A stretch of 64,000 bases of DNA from Oscheius onirici (GCA_932521025.1 OW051469.1:9870398-9934397), one strand, 5' to 3'. Shown: positions 10,407 through 24,900, counted from the first letter of the stretch. A program made the numbers and translations. The notes: generated by a model not told the origin, from the letters alone.

Positions 10407-11888
10407 CAGTGAGTCAAGACTGTCTGCATTGTTTTAACTAGAAAACGTCCAAGTTTTCCGATCCCCAAATCGAGTGTAAATGCATTTGCGTTCAATAAGA
10501 GAGAGCTCCTTCTCTTATGCATTCAGTGCTCTGTCTGAAATCACAAAGATCTCCCTCAAGCGCCGCGCTCTACCAAGTGACGACAGAATTTTTCTCTAGT
10601 CAGATCAAAGACAAGGGCAAGAAGAAGGAAACGGGCCATTATTCACACCAAAAAAATTCATTTTAAGGCCTGATTAAAACGATTACTCTTGCCTTGCGTG
10701 AACCATTTTTCAGCTGCTTTCCATTAGGCAAGCTCGGAGCAAATAATCTCCTACAAGTTGATTTCTAGGCCTTTTTGAAGGAACCGTGGGGGTGGATTCT
10801 TGTATCTGAGAAATGCAAATTTTGACTCACTAACGAACATTATTAAACCTCGCCCTTGACTGGTATTTATTAAATCTGTTATTTTCCCATGCTTATAGTT
10901 CGAATGATTTATGAGTGGGGATTAGACACAGAATAGCGAAAAAAACTTGCAAATCATGGAATGGAAACCAAGAATAAGAAACAGGATCGTTAGAGGCATT
11001 TCCATGGAATCGGGACGGCAAGGCTAAACTGGCAAGATTTCTGGCAAGAAGTTGGCACCGGAATGGATACGATGAAAGTACAAGTGATATAGTCCAGTTT
11101 ACTAATTTTTATGCCAGGAAATTTTTCTTTTAAAAAAATCTACAACTTGAGCCAGAAGGTAACTGTTGGGAAAGATTTCCGTGAAGCCAGAATTCTGATC
11201 AGCCACTCGAAAGATTCAGGGAATCTTTGTGAGTAAATAACAAGACTGTCAAAATTTCCTGTGAGGAGCAAAATTTGTAAGACTGGGATTCTCTCTAGTT
11301 TTCGAGTGAACAGACTCTTCTTCTCGGATCACAAAATTCGATAGACTGAAGGTACTACTGTGTTTCCGCCAATCAGTTACAACCTCTGCTCTCTCTTCCA
11401 GAAATATCTATATCAGAGTCTCGATGCGCATTTCCGGACAAGTTATGGCCAGGGAAAATTTCCGGAGTACGTAACGGAACCAGGAAGAAAAAAAGGGGAA
11501 AGCATAAGAGGAGCCAATAAAATTTTGCAACCGAGTCGTTGAGATGTCGCACTTCGCGCTCGAAAGAAAAGCAGCCGACATGCATTGAAAAATAGATTCG
11601 GAGAAAAGAGACGCAAGCACGACAGCGAAATCTTTGAGGGGCAATCCCCGTGTTCCGTTTTTAAGCTGGGAGAGCAATAAATTACTTTGACAGGCGGCTG
11701 GAATAGGTTCAAAGACAGGGATGCCCTTATGTGAAAAGTACTCTTGACTGGGCGGCATATATGAGGCAATTTTTTTTCGTCGTAAAGCATGTGAGAAAGG
11801 TCAATTGGGGGACAGGGAGAGGCGGAGGGACAGAGGGTAGGGTATACGGTAGTAAACAATATGTAGTAAAAAAATATATCGCCATACT

Positions 11889-12182
11889 ATAGTGTATTCC
11901 AAAAAAATGGTGCGTAATTCAAACCAGAAATCGCGCGGGAATTTGAACACTAATAAACGTAGACCACTATTTTCCAGCTAGGCTATTTTCGTTCGGTTCC
12001 TGATAATATTTGTGTTCTCCGTGTAGTAAATTGTACTTTTCGCAAACATAAAAACAGCAAAAACTAGACGAAACAGATTGATAAACGATGAACGGAAAAC
12101 TAAAAATTCCAAGGTTAATTTTCTGCGTTCAAATTCGTGGCGGCTGGTTTGAATTATGCACAATTTTTTGGAATTGACTATA
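11889..12182. mobile_element. MITE-like element with terminal inverted repeats
   Basis: The left end (11889-11927) and right end (12144-12182) are inverted copies about 38 bp long, sharing ATTCCAAAAAA, then TAATTCAAACCAG. Weaker similarity (GAATTTGAAC) continues inward to about 60 bp. The roughly 294 bp element has no coding capacity and TA at both ends, consistent with a TA target duplication as for Tc1/mariner-type elements. Superfamily not assignable by eye. Confidence 0.7.
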
Positions 12183-12298
12183 TGGGGGAATATTACGGTA
12201 AAAGCAAAATAGTACGTAGTTTCTTTGACGTTTTTTTTGCTATGCGAGGAAATTTGCTACAGTATTCAAGTGTTCTACAAGCGTCGAGCTCGATTACC

Positions 12299-12679
12299 AT
12301 GGTAAGTGTCTAACAGTTCCTACCATGGTATCTTCCCTAGAAACTCTTTGTCCTGCTCTCGCTCGGACTCCTGCTGGTAGTTGAGAGTGTTCCCATCAAT
12401 CCGATAGACATACTGAACATGACCCTGGCTCTCCTCCTTATGGACATCGCCGTCGACGAAAAGAGTCTGGCGGAGGCCAAGAAGGAAGAACAGGAAGCCT
12501 TCAAGAAGTTGGCTGAAGTTGTCGTCAAAGACGTCTATCAGCAGTTTTCCGAAAAACTGAAGGATTGGTTCAAGTGGAAGAGTAACAAGGAGAACTACAC
12601 TGGCAAGCCGGGTGTCTGGAAGATGAGGTCCGAAAACGAAAGTCTTGTTCAGGGAGCTGAAGGCAATGGGACGGTTTAG
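12299..12679 (+). CDS. Small secreted acidic/basic-helical protein, 113 residues
   Basis: The coding sequence opens with an exon whose only codon is ATG (12299-12301). A 39 bp intron (12302-12340, gtaagt...ccctag) follows, then one exon to 12679. Exon 2 supplies the signal peptide, KLFVLLSLGLLLVVESVP, which only becomes a proper secretory start when joined to that Met. The mature part has a charged, probably helical region (SLAEAKKEEQEAFKKL, then YQQFSEKLKDWFKWKSNK), two N-glycosylation sequons and no cysteine. No family recognised. A second ATG inside the intron would be out of frame if the intron were kept. It converges with trr-1, whose stop lies 250 bp away. Confidence 0.72.
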
Positions 12680-12928
12680 AGAGAAAGTGGGTTTAGACAA
12701 GACGAATAAACTGTCAATCGCTGAGACTACTGCTCTGGTCAAAATTTTGTTCTATCTTTGCTTCTTCTTCCTGTGACTCATTCTGTGAACCAATCCCTCT
12801 GTCCAGCAATTTTTCCAATCATTGCACTATCATTTACTTTTTGATAAAAACAAAAGAGTACAGATATGGGAACATACACGTATAGGTACAGTAACTGGGA
12901 TCAGGGGTATGTAGAGATCAAAGAATTT

Positions 12929-15900
12929 CTAGAACCAGGGATAGGTAGCCGGATCATTTTGGGCCATTCTATCTGTAGACAGGGCTAGTCTCATCAGTTT
13001 GGCGACGCCTTCCTGTTCAGGAGACTTGTCATCGTTTGGCTTGTCGTGGGTCAGTATTCGCTGTCGCATGCCATTGATCATGTGGTCGACGGTGGCAATG
13101 TGGTCCAGCTGAAATGGAATCGTTTGTACTGTCTCACTGACTCTCTATCTCTCTGTCCACTTACGTAAGACTTCTTCGGTGAGATCTCAGCAGAAAAATC
13201 CCAAAGCAGAGGCCTTAGATAGACTTCCGGACTACGGTATCTCATGCAACTGATGGTCGCCTCAGAACAGTAGCGCATATCTCCATCAGCAGAGAATCCG
13301 AGGAAATTGTAAAAGTTGTGAGTGAGACGGAAGGGTACAGGACGCTGCTCCACTGAAAATGAGAGAAGTTTAACCAGGACAAGGTTCATTCCTACTCTTG
13401 TCAGGATGCTGGAATCCATAGTTGGGAATGGTGTACTGTCCGAAACTCCTAGTAATGTAGATGTCTTGTAGCTGGGGAGGAACCAGCTGGAGAAGGAAGT
13501 CGGTCGTGTTCAAGACGGCCATATGCTTGGCAATCTGTTTGCGGAAGTTGTAGTACATGGTAGCGTCCGGGTAGCAGTTTATCGCCCAGTTCATGATGTT
13601 ATTTCTGCCGATGAAGTGCTCTTCTCCGAAATTACTGAAATTTTGAAGTTAGTACAGGGACAGAGACAGGGACAAAGACAGAGACAGAGAGACAGTTACA
13701 GTTACAGTAACCCACGTCGTAGCCTGTTGTCTCATCTGTACTTCCTGTTGCCGCTTCATTTCCATGTCTTCTATAACAGACGGTAGCTGGTCATAGAACA
13801 TGACAACCATCTCGTCTGGCTCCAAGGGAGTCACGATGCTTAGTCTCTGTCTCAGAATTTCGTAAGGATGCATCACGGGACTCTTCGATCCAACCAGTTG
13901 ATTTTCGCCAATGACGCCTCCGGAAGTCTCGATGAGATTACAGCCGTAGCCGACGTAGACCTGGTTCATGACACAGGTTTGGAGGAAGCGGCGGGAGGTT
14001 TCCTTTAATTTTTTAATGAAAGTTACAACAAATATGCCCTTACCCTTTCCTTCGCCAGGAGCTGATTCAAATGACCCATGAATTGGCTGCATTCAAAGGC
14101 GCCAGCCTTGTCCTTTACCGTCTTCTTCAGATAGTAAGTACAGGACTTTCCGTTGATGGAGCGCATATAGATCTTTCGGACGACTTCCCCACCCTCCAAA
14201 GAGATTGAAAAGTAGGGGTCTAATCTTCCGAGCATGGAAGTATACTGACTGGAAGTGTACTTGGAACTAGTGCCAACCGTCTTCTGGACATTGAAGAGAT
14301 CCTTCGGCATCTCTATACAAGCCATCTTGTTAGTGAAGGAAGCGAGCCAGGGACTGGCCAGTTTCAGAGGAATCTTCCTAAAAATAGGTCATTTAAAAAA
14401 ATTACAAAAATTTCCTCACCTGGGAAGGTAGGCGAGCCTCATACCGAGCTTCTTGCGAATTTCGGTGACCTGTTCCAGGTAGCGGACAATCGTTCCGGGA
14501 TCACATGGGCAGAAGGAGAAGAAGCGCTGGATGTCGACTGTCATTTGCTGGATGAACTGGAAAGGGGGGAATGTAAAGGGACTGTCTCTCTCTTACCTGT
14601 ATCTCCTCACTGTGACAGTACTCATCTGCCAAGTACCGCATCTCCAATTCTCTCATGAATCCTCCGGAATAGGTCTCAAAGTCAGCCTTCCATTCCATGA
14701 TGGCAGAAATGGCTTCCTGATCCAGAACCATGTCCTGTGGAAGAGTAAAGGCATATTGTCGATGAATACAGCTGGTGATTTCGTTCCTCACGGCAACAGC
14801 ATAGCGATGTTGTCTTTCGGCCCAGAATTCTCTCATGCTGTTCATCTGACTCAGCAGCTCGTGGAACATCTGAATTTTTGTGTAACTGCGGCTTCAGGAA
14901 CAGGCCACAACCGACGTGACTTTCTAACTGTCGAAGCTGTGACTATGTAAAACATGACACAACCGACGCAGCTGTCTAACTGTGGCATACTTACTCTGCA
15001 ATCAGCCGGCCGGTACGAAATCGCTTGTTTCATCAATGGGATGAGTTTTTGCATCCATTCCGGATATATTTCCATCTGTAACGGTTCAATGGCCAGACAG
15101 GCGTCTCGAACAACTGCTTCTGTAACTTCATCACTAAGTATGCATCTCAGATTGTAGAAGATTTGGAGCGGGAAGTCTTCGCACACCTAAACATGGAATT
15201 ACGATTGAAATTCTTAAAAAAATCGTACCCTAGCCAGAATTAAGACGTAATTTGACTGCGGCCTGTGCATAATCTCGTTAATCAGCTGCGGGACCCAGGG
15301 CAGCCAGTTGTAGCTGACCGTCGTTCTCTCATTCATCTCAATGATTTTGTTCATTCGACTGGCGGCCGATTCTCCTCGAGAAACCATTCGTTTGCCGGTC
15401 CAGATCAGTTTTCCAATGTACTTTTTCGGGCGACTCTCACTGTCAACACTCCTAGCAACTTCAAGGAAGCATGCTAATGCTCCGGATCCGGCCGTCATCC
15501 CGACCAGCTCAGTCTGATCGTTCTGCAGAAGACTGTCCTGATGATCGCCCCATGCCTTGAAAGCGGCCGTCGGAGGAGTCGCAGGCTGCTTTTCCATGAT
15601 GATTTGAGTGGCGTAGGTGAAGGCCTTGTAAGCCTCTTCCCTCTTGTCTAATCCGCCCAAAAACTGTCCCCGAATGGTGAAGATGCGGCTGACTTGGTCG
15701 GCGGCCAAGTAGGTAATGTCAGTTTCGTTCAGGAGATGAAGACCGAGCTGGTAGAGTTCCGTCTTCTTTTCTGGATCGATGGTACGGTCGGCTTGTTGGC
15801 GAATGACTTTGAGGTGCTCGCAGATTTTTGTGTGGGCGTCCATGGCGGGAACGGCGGAGATTGTGTGCAGCCTGGAAGAGAGGTATTTTTTTAGAGAGAC

Positions 15901-18900
15901 GGAGAGAAACTCACTTGTTCATCTGCTCAATAGCCAGCTCATAGTTTCTCATTGATTTCGCTGCTCTGGCCACAACCATCTGTCCTTGGGCAGCGGAATG
16001 AACAGGCAGAATCGTCTGGGAGTTGGCACCATGGGGAATCAGAAGCTGGTTCGCGTCCCATTCCTCCAGCCTCCTCAACGTCATCTGATGGATCTGGATC
16101 CTCCAGTCGTAGACCAGAGCATAGTAACTGAGCTCGTCGGCAGAGCAGCACAGTCGGTTCCTGCATTTTGTTCTAATCGAGAGGGGTGAATTCAAGCGTT
16201 TTGCGATGGGCATGCACAAGCACAACAGAAAGCATGCGGCGGCGAGTGAAAAAGTTGATGAAAATAACAAACCTCCAGACTTTGATGATATGCTTCATCT
16301 GGTTAATGACTTCGGCATTGAACTCACGAGGAGTACTGGCCTCGATGGCGATTCTCAGATCGACACAGTCGGCCACTTCACGGATCAGACTGGCTGCCTG
16401 AAATGGGTTTGGTGTTTGGGGAAAGTAAGAAAAATGAAAAACAGCCGACGTGACTGTCTAAACTGTAGTCTAATAACATAGACCACAACCGACTCAGCTG
16501 TCTAACTGTGGCTTACCTGCAAGACCTTGTAGTGCGCATTCGATACAACTGAGGGAAGTCCTCTCCACAGTGCGATGTGGTGAGTAACAGTATCATCGAC
16601 AAATTTCTCAATCTTCTGCTTCAAGATCTGATGATGATTCTGACTAGTCTGCAGTGGGTTCAGATTCTCGTTCGTTTCTCTTCTCGGGGACTGAAAAAAA
16701 AGTTTTGGGGAAAAATTACCTCTTACCATTACTAGATTCATCATCTGGTAGAGATGGTAGTCACTGATGTACTTCTGAGGGACACAACCGACCATCTGAT
16801 CCAGACAGTCTCTGACCATTGGCCAGTCCGGAAGATGCATTGCGGATTTCATCAGGAGGTAGGGACTCTCCACCGTGTTGTGGTTGGCATAGTCTCGAAG
16901 TCGCTCCCAGTCCAACAGTTCCTCGCAACAGTAAGTGTACTGTTCAAAGAGATGGTTCACTTCCTGATCCAGAGGCGGTGTGAAGAGTTGACCACCCTCT
17001 GGAACCTTGTCGGCGAGAGCCATGATAGCCTCGTCGTTCAGTCTCTGAGCTTCCTTGATCTCTCCCCTCTGGATACGATTCAGGACTCCGACCGTCTCCG
17101 GCATGATGGCTCGACGATTCCAGATTGCAGCATACGGATCCAGTTCTTCCATGTCCTTGTACAGTAGAGCCAGGTAGTCTAGCGACTCCCGGTAGGGAAC
17201 ATGCTCATTGCTACCGTAAGCCTTGGACATGAAATCTCTTATCTGTTCGCCGGAACAGCTACTACTGTAGGCGTGTTCTTGGTAGCGGACAACTCCTTCC
17301 AGATGCAGCAGTCCCTTGTGCCAGGCGTTGTGAGTCTTCGAAATGAACTGGAAAGGATAGGATCAGTTACTATCTCTCTGTCTCTCTGTCCCTCTGTCCC
17401 CTAACTCACATGAACCAGCTTAGGAGGCAACTTGATTTCTCCCCTGGTCGATTCAACAGCCTCTAGCCAAGTAGTCAGGACAGAGTTCGGACTCTGCACA
17501 TGGTGATTATGGACTCCTGACGTCAGGAACGGTACAATGGCAGCTAAACTTCTTATAGTCGGATTGAAATTTTGACAAAAACCTTCAAATTCCTGCTTCT
17601 CATTGGGCAAAAGTTCGTACCAAATACTCATGAACAGTCGCTTGAAGATCTTCGGCGTGAACTTGCCGTCCGGCATGTGGAACATCATGTTATAGACATG
17701 GGTCAGCATTTGGGAGGTATCATGAGCCATCGCATCCAGAAGAAAGTGTCTCTGTCCGTCGACGAGTTTGTCCAGAACTGTCTTCTCGACGGGCTCGGAG
17801 GTGTCCATAGCCTCTTGACCATTCTAAAAGTGGTTATATCGTAACCTATAGTAACCCTACCTCAGAAGGAGAGTTGAAAGTGGAACCGGGATCCATACTC
17901 ACGGCTCCGAGACTCGGAACATTGTCCCTTCCAGCCACGACTTCCAGCGTCTTGGCAAGGGTGATACAGTCCCGAAAGTAGATGACTCTCTTGGGAGACA
18001 TGCCCGGATAGGGCTTCTGTAGACAGGACTGGGTCAGGAGCCAGACGACATGACGGATCCAGTAGTATTTGCGGAAATTCTGCCAGCCTTCTTCTTTGAG
18101 AGACCAGAGGAAGCGGGACAGGAGGAAAGGCTCCTGATTACGTTCCCAGACGGATAGGAACTTTCTTCTGGTCTCAGGATCGGGAGATGTTAGGCCCCAA
18201 TAGAAAGCTCCGTACATTCGGGGAACCTGCTCAGTGTTCTGGTAGACGGGGTTTTCGAAGATGGTATAGATGATGTTGAGGTAAGGAGCCATCAGTGGGT
18301 AGGAGTGGGGATCTTTTCCCATTCTACTGAAGGCACTGAAACACGAGTATGAGACAGAGACAGAGACGGAGACACCGAGACAGACAGAAACAGCGGCAAA
18401 GAGAGAGACAGAACTCACTTCAATCTTCTCTCGATCTGACTATGAAGACGGTGAGTCAATATCAGTCCAGGATCCGCCATACTCCTGTCAGTGTGCTTGT
18501 TCAGAATTTCAAGAGTCACTCGGAACAGTCCCTCGAAAACCTTCTCATAGTGAGTCTTGTCAATGAGTGGAATGAGAATTCCGGTGACTAGAACTCTTCT
18601 CTGCTCCGCACTCATGAAACTGGACCGTTGACGGACCAGTTCTAGAGCGACAAGCAAGAAGTCGATCGTTGCTGAAAATTTTTAAAGTACAAAGCTCAAA
18701 AAAGTACTCACTCTTGTCCCGGTTGTTTTCCTGTCCCGGATGAGGGCTGATCTGTTCTCTTACGACTTTTTCCAGCACTCGGAGGAACATCGACATGCAG
18801 GTAATATCCAGATAGCTCGGCATGTGAGCCATGATTGAGCGAAGGACGGAGAAGGGAGTGAAGATTGACTGGACCATTGATGATGTGCCTCTGGAAAAAG

Positions 18901-21900
18901 TTATTAGTTCAAATGTGATAGTCTCCGCAGTTAGATAGCCACGTCAGCTGTGGCCTTAAACAAAGCCACAACATCCGCAGTTAGACAGTCTAGTCGGTTG
19001 TTGTCCATTAGTAAAGCCACAGCTTCGACAGGAAAACACCAACAAAACTCACTTGACATAGTTCGCCATGGCTTCATTGATGTACTTGCCGATGTACTGG
19101 TTCAGCGTTTCCAGTTCTTCTAGCGGATGGGCTACTGTTTTAGATTTTTCCAGTAACTTTCCAAGCAGATAGTTCATGGTCTTTACCAGAGCATGTCCTT
19201 GGACCTAGACGCATTTTTTTATGAAAAGTAAGAGAAAAACTCACTCCACTATAGTTCCCAACCATACAACTGATCAAAGATCTCTGAAGCGGCTTCAGGA
19301 CGCTCAGAAGGAGGGGTCTGTTCATTGAAGAAGCCAGAGCGAGCAGAACTTCCAAAGTGGTTTGAGCTTGCTGAATGTGCTGGGCGAAGACGTGCTGAGA
19401 CTCAGGACGACTGTTCGCGAATTCCGATGGAATTGTCAGCTGTTTCTCGATCCATTGGTACTTGACCTCAGCTACTTCTCCCCAGACGTAGGGCTTTAGA
19501 GAAGCTCGGAGCAGGCCTTGTGCTCGTCGAGCCAACTCGTTGGTAGTGGAGAGGTAAGCTGACGGAGCGTTGGGATTGCTTCCTTGGTACTGGAGCTGAA
19601 AATTTGACTTTGAAATCAGGTAGCCACAGTTAGACAGTCACTTCGGTTGTGGCTTGTATTACGTGTGATAGGAATAAACGCCCCCCCCCCCCCCCTCCCC
19701 TTCTAAAATTTTTGTTTTTCAGCCAAATGCCACCAAAATTTGGCTGGAAGGGGGCAGTATAGGGCCCTGGGATTCTAGAAGCTGCTAGAACATTCTATGA
19801 GACATTCTTCGACCTAATTTCCCCACTTCCATCGCGAATTTCGAGGAGCAAACAAGTTTTTGGGTAATAGCAAGTCAGTACGATGCTAATGCACGAATAA
19901 AAATTTTTGACTAAAAAATTCCATGATACATGGTGTTTTTGGCCAAGGGTCCGACAGTGTCGCGAGGTCGGACCCCAAAAAGTGATAAAATCGACCTAGT
20001 TTCGCCAAAGAAAATGCAAAATGGCTGAAATTTTGTGGAGAAGTTAGGCCCTATACTGCCCCCTTTCAGCCAAATTTTGGCGGCATTTGGTTGAAAAACA
20101 AAAATTTTAGAAGGGGTGGGGGCGTTTATTCCTATCACAAGTAATATTATCAAGTCACAAGCTCGACAGTTAGACAATCTCCTTCTGTTATAGCGGCACA
20201 AACATAGCCACAACCACCACAATTAGACAGTCGCGTCGGTTGTAGGTAGACGACTTACCGAACAAGCAAACTTGAGCAGAATGCCCACAATCTGGTCGAT
20301 GTGTTCCTTCGAGATGACAGTCTGCTTCGGTTCCTTCTTGATATCATCACCAGTCTGATCATCCTTGTCTCCATTCTTCAACGTCTCCAAATAACTGTCG
20401 ACTTCCATATCCTGACTCTGAGAACTCTCAGTTTCCTCATCCTTTTTCTTCAGCAGTTCCCACTTGATGGCCATCTCACAGACATCGAGACTCAGTTTTC
20501 TACCGGTTAGTCTAAAAGGGGAGATGAGACAGGGACAGGAACTTACCCTTCCATAGCTCCAGAAGTACAATTAAGAACTCTGGTTACTGCTGAGATCATT
20601 GGCTGGATGAGCTCGTGACGGACGTGGTAGTAGACTCGATAGTTTCGGCAGACGGCTTGCCTGAAAGGAGATACTGTTACTGTCACTGTCTCTCCCAAAA
20701 ACTTACACAACATGTTGAATCTGAGCCATATTATGTGACTCTTCGGCAATGACCTTTTTGATATGAATCAGCAGCTGCTGGTACCCATCATCCTGAAGTC
20801 TGATCGGAACAGCTGGAGTCACCACATCGATAGCCTTCCTAATCAGATCCCGATTATCCAGTTGGTACTGAGCAATGAGGGTGTTGAAGACCTGAAGGAC
20901 AATCTTCTTGCTGATGCTGAACTTGTCGATCAGATGAGCGAGGAAGAGGTATCCGGTGAAGCGGACAGTCGGGTCGATGCTGTGCGTCGTGGTGGAGGTA
21001 GCCGAACCAGTACTCAAGGTGACCCAGACGAAGACCATGAAGGTTCGGAGACGGGTTCCTTGCTTTCTAAAAATGGGGTAAATTTTGATCGAGAAATAAA
21101 GAATAGTTATACTTTTAGCAACCATTGGAATTTGGCGCGAAAATTCGAGAAAGTATACCAAAAAGCCGCTAAGACTCACCAAATAGCGCAAAGTTTGTTT
21201 TTACGTGTGTCATCAAAAGCAAAAACGCAGGCGCACAAAATCTGACCGCTATGAATGCTATTTGTTTTTTGAATTACTGTATCTTTGGAACTTCTGGGTA
21301 AAGTGAAGCTGGTTACTGTATTTTGGGTGCTTATCATAAAAAAAAGTGAAGGAACAAGTTGGGCCGGAGGCTCAGCATGGATTACTGTATTATTTTTGCC
21401 TGTGGGTTTTGGGTCTCACAAAAAATCATTGCATTTTTTTACAAACTGCTCAGATCGGATTACTGTTTCTTTGTAACTTTTAGGGCTACTGTAATCTGCA
21501 CCCCTATCCTAAAAATGTCAAAAACTCACTTGCACTCATTGTTATGAATATGGCCCGGAGCGTATTCCACCAAGAGCGTACAGAGCTGGTACATGGCTAT
21601 CACATTGGGCTCCGAGAGTACTTGCTTATTCTTCTCGATAATGGTCGTCAGTCGGGTCATACAGTGGTTCGGATCAGGATGAGTCTCCTCGTCCGGAGGC
21701 AGTCCAGATCCCAAGATCTCATCGCAGTCGTACCGCTCAAAGATGTACTGAAGACACGGCAGGACGACGTATTGGAACATTTTCGAAATTATCGGTGCTT
21801 TGACGTACTTCGCCGGTTTGTTCTCCAACTTCTGTAGGACGTGTTCCAAAGCCTTAATTCTCCACGGAATGGATCTTTTTGGAATTAAGTCATTTTCCAG

Positions 21901-24900
21901 AAAATCTCTCATAAAAGCGAAGTCTGCTCCGAAGGTTCCATCGAAGGCGTGCATCAGATCGAAGAGCATCTCGATATTGTCCGGATTCTGCTTGAGATAG
22001 CGGATGAAGAGCCTGCCGTAGAGATGCGGAACGTTGATCTTCGAGGCAGGAAACAAAGAGATTCTGACCATTTTTCGGTCATTTTCCTCGCCATAGACTG
22101 GCTGAACATTGTAGCGGACGATAAACTCCGTTCCGGACCAGATCTTCCTCATCATTTCCAGAAGCTGATGATTGGATTCGAACCACTCGGCCTCTTTGCC
22201 AACAAGAGCATCCAGAATCTTCACTATGGACTCTTCAAAGCCAATACAAGATTCCAAATCGGTTGGGTAGTTCTTCTCCCATTCTTCGCCTTCCAGTGTG
22301 TAGAGTTGAAGAAGTTTTTCCAAGAAAACGATGTCATTTTTCAGGACATCACGAACTGATTGGCCTTTGTCGTGCTCGAGGATTCGAATGATGAACGGGA
22401 CGTAGCTGGTCAGGAAGGAGCGAGAACAAAAGTGACGGACTATCTCCTGAGGGTACTTGTCGATCAAGGCGCAGATGGAACCGATGAAACCGAATTCGGA
22501 CTGAAATTTTCAGTAAAGTTTCTATCATTGTCAATCAACTCACATCAGTAGTATAGTTCAGATCAAAGAAGGCCAAGAAATTGACCATCTTCAGTACCAT
22601 ATCCTGATCGAGAACATCTCCTCCCATTACCAGTCTCATGACGCTTTGAATGGCCTTAATGTCCTCCACACTCCTCGCCGGGAAACCGTCATTGGCAGAT
22701 GTCTGCCAAGACTTGATGAGTTCGACAAATTTCTGTGCCAATTCCTTGTTCCACAGTTCCGAATTGAAGCCAATCAGTTTTTCCATCTGAGCGATTTTCT
22801 CAACATCGAAGCTGCCGTCAGACTCATCAAAGCTGGAAATGATACTGCCTGCGACATCTCGGAGAGCTTCCATCGGGATCGGAGAACATTTGTTCAGGGC
22901 ATTGGTAGCCGAGGTCTGGATTCTTTCCGGTCCGAACAGAGCACTTTGTACAGCGATGGTCAGGACCTTCTTCGAAAAGGTTTCCTTCTTCTCCTCATCT
23001 CCAGGCTGATCCCGACAGAGAACTTTGTAGCTGATGATCAGGTTCTGAATAGCCACGGCTTTGAGATTCTCCATCTGGGTGGCCATTGGGTACGGGGGCA
23101 GAAAGTGACCGGGACAGGTGTCCATCGACTTGTAGTAGTCACTAAAATTTGGATAAAGAGGGTTGAAAAGAGTAGAGTCTAACTGTTTTTTTTGAAAGGC
23201 CACAACCGCTTCGTCTGTCTAACTGTCGCAACTTTTGCTTTAAAAAGCTAGCCACATCCGACGTAACTGTCTAACTGTCGTTATACACTTACCGTGAAAG
23301 AAGAGTATGGACATCATTCTCGCACAGATCGAAGACACTGTCGAAGAAGTTTCGTAGCGATGCATCGCCAAAGTCTAAGCCAATACGCTCGGGGATTATC
23401 TCTAGGAGAGTGTTCAGAGCACACAGAGAAGCTTCTTGTTCTGTCATCGACATGCATCGGAGGCTGACGATGATTCTTTCTGGAATTTTAAAGTCTCTCT
23501 CTGTCTCAACCAAAAATCCTACCTTTGTTCATAATGATGATATCCAGATGATGCCGGAACATTTCCGTCATTGACGGAGCTCCCGACTCTTTCAGTGAAT
23601 TCAGCAGCTCCCAGGCCTTCTCCCTAACGTATTCAATGTTGTGGAAAATGAGTGGCAGATAAATTCCGACAATGTAGGAGAGATACATCAGTCTGTCTTC
23701 GGACATGTCGTAGTCGTTGAAGACGCGCTTATGGAAGTGAACCAGGGCGGAGACGGACATGTCAATGGCTCCGGAGGAGATTTCGTCACTGAGACCGACG
23801 ATGACTTCGCAGAGACTCTCGACGATGAGGACAACAAATCCCCGGAGCAGTTCAACTGGATAGCTCTTGATGATGTAGAGTAGACCATTGGCTCCTCCAA
23901 GACGAGCAAACCAGGCCGGACCATTGCAGAGGTTGCAGACAGACTCGATGAGATGACGGATGATTGGGAATTGGTACCACTGAAATTGGTCGAGATTACT
24001 GTCAAATATTACGGCTTGAAAACAGCCACAAACGAATCAGCTGTCTAACTGCGAAAACTGTAGGTTTGAAACATAGCCGCAACCGACGCAACTGTTTAAC
24101 TGTCTTTCCCTCTCTAACTCACCCTGCTCTTATCCGGAATACAGACGTCGCAGGTATCACAGAACTGGCTCAAACAGAATACCGCAGAGTTGAGGAACTC
24201 CTTATTCGTATCCCCTAGTACTTCAATCAGAGCATCGACCAGAATTGAGCCGTCCAGACAAAGATTGTAGGGATTTCCGAGGGGTTCTGGAGCAGAGATG
24301 CTCTCCAATAGGGAGTTGATGGTCAGTTGACGGACTATTCCCATGTAGAAGTTGACGTACTGGGGACGGAGGTCCTTTTGGATGACGCCGACTGAAATTT
24401 GGACAAAATTAGAGAGAAAGAGACAGATGTACAGAGAGACTGAGAGACTGAGGGACAGAGAGTCTGAGACACAGAGAGACAGACGAATGAACAGTAGACT
24501 TACCCATGATGACTACCAAGGCATTGATGTACATCTTTCTCTCCTGTTGACGGGCTCCTCTAAACAGATAGTAATTGTTCAGAGGAGTGTTCGTGTCAAG
24601 GCGCTTCAGTGCATCCTTCAAATTGTCGATCACGTTGTGCTTCCAGTCTTCGGCGCTCATATTCGGATCAGGGCAAAGCGAGGCGGACAGGATACAGCGA
24701 GCCAGAGCCATGCTGGATTCCTTGACAAGCTGATAGTGGGCTGGATGAGTTTGAGAGGCCATCTGGTGAGGAATGAGAGTGGAGACATTGCCGGAAGAAT
24801 CTGGCTGTGTGTACATCAGTCGCGGGATACGGTAGCAGATATTTCTGAAGTTTTCAATAGAAATCATGAAAAGAAGTCTCACCCCATCTGTTCCACAACG

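Larger units (their letters stand above)
7647..12298. other. Gene-poor intergenic region
   Basis: About 4.6 kb with no gene I can support. It holds a tRNA-like remnant (8902-8957), a pyrimidine microsatellite (about 10310-10406) and a MITE-like element (11889-12182). Open frames at 7985-8392, 9645-9935 and 11408-11859 lack signal peptides, domains or splice support and overlap one another on both strands. Confidence 0.55.

Noticed and set aside
11408-11859. Three overlapping minus-strand frames of 70-138 codons
   Set aside because: They overlap each other in different frames, with no domain or splice evidence.
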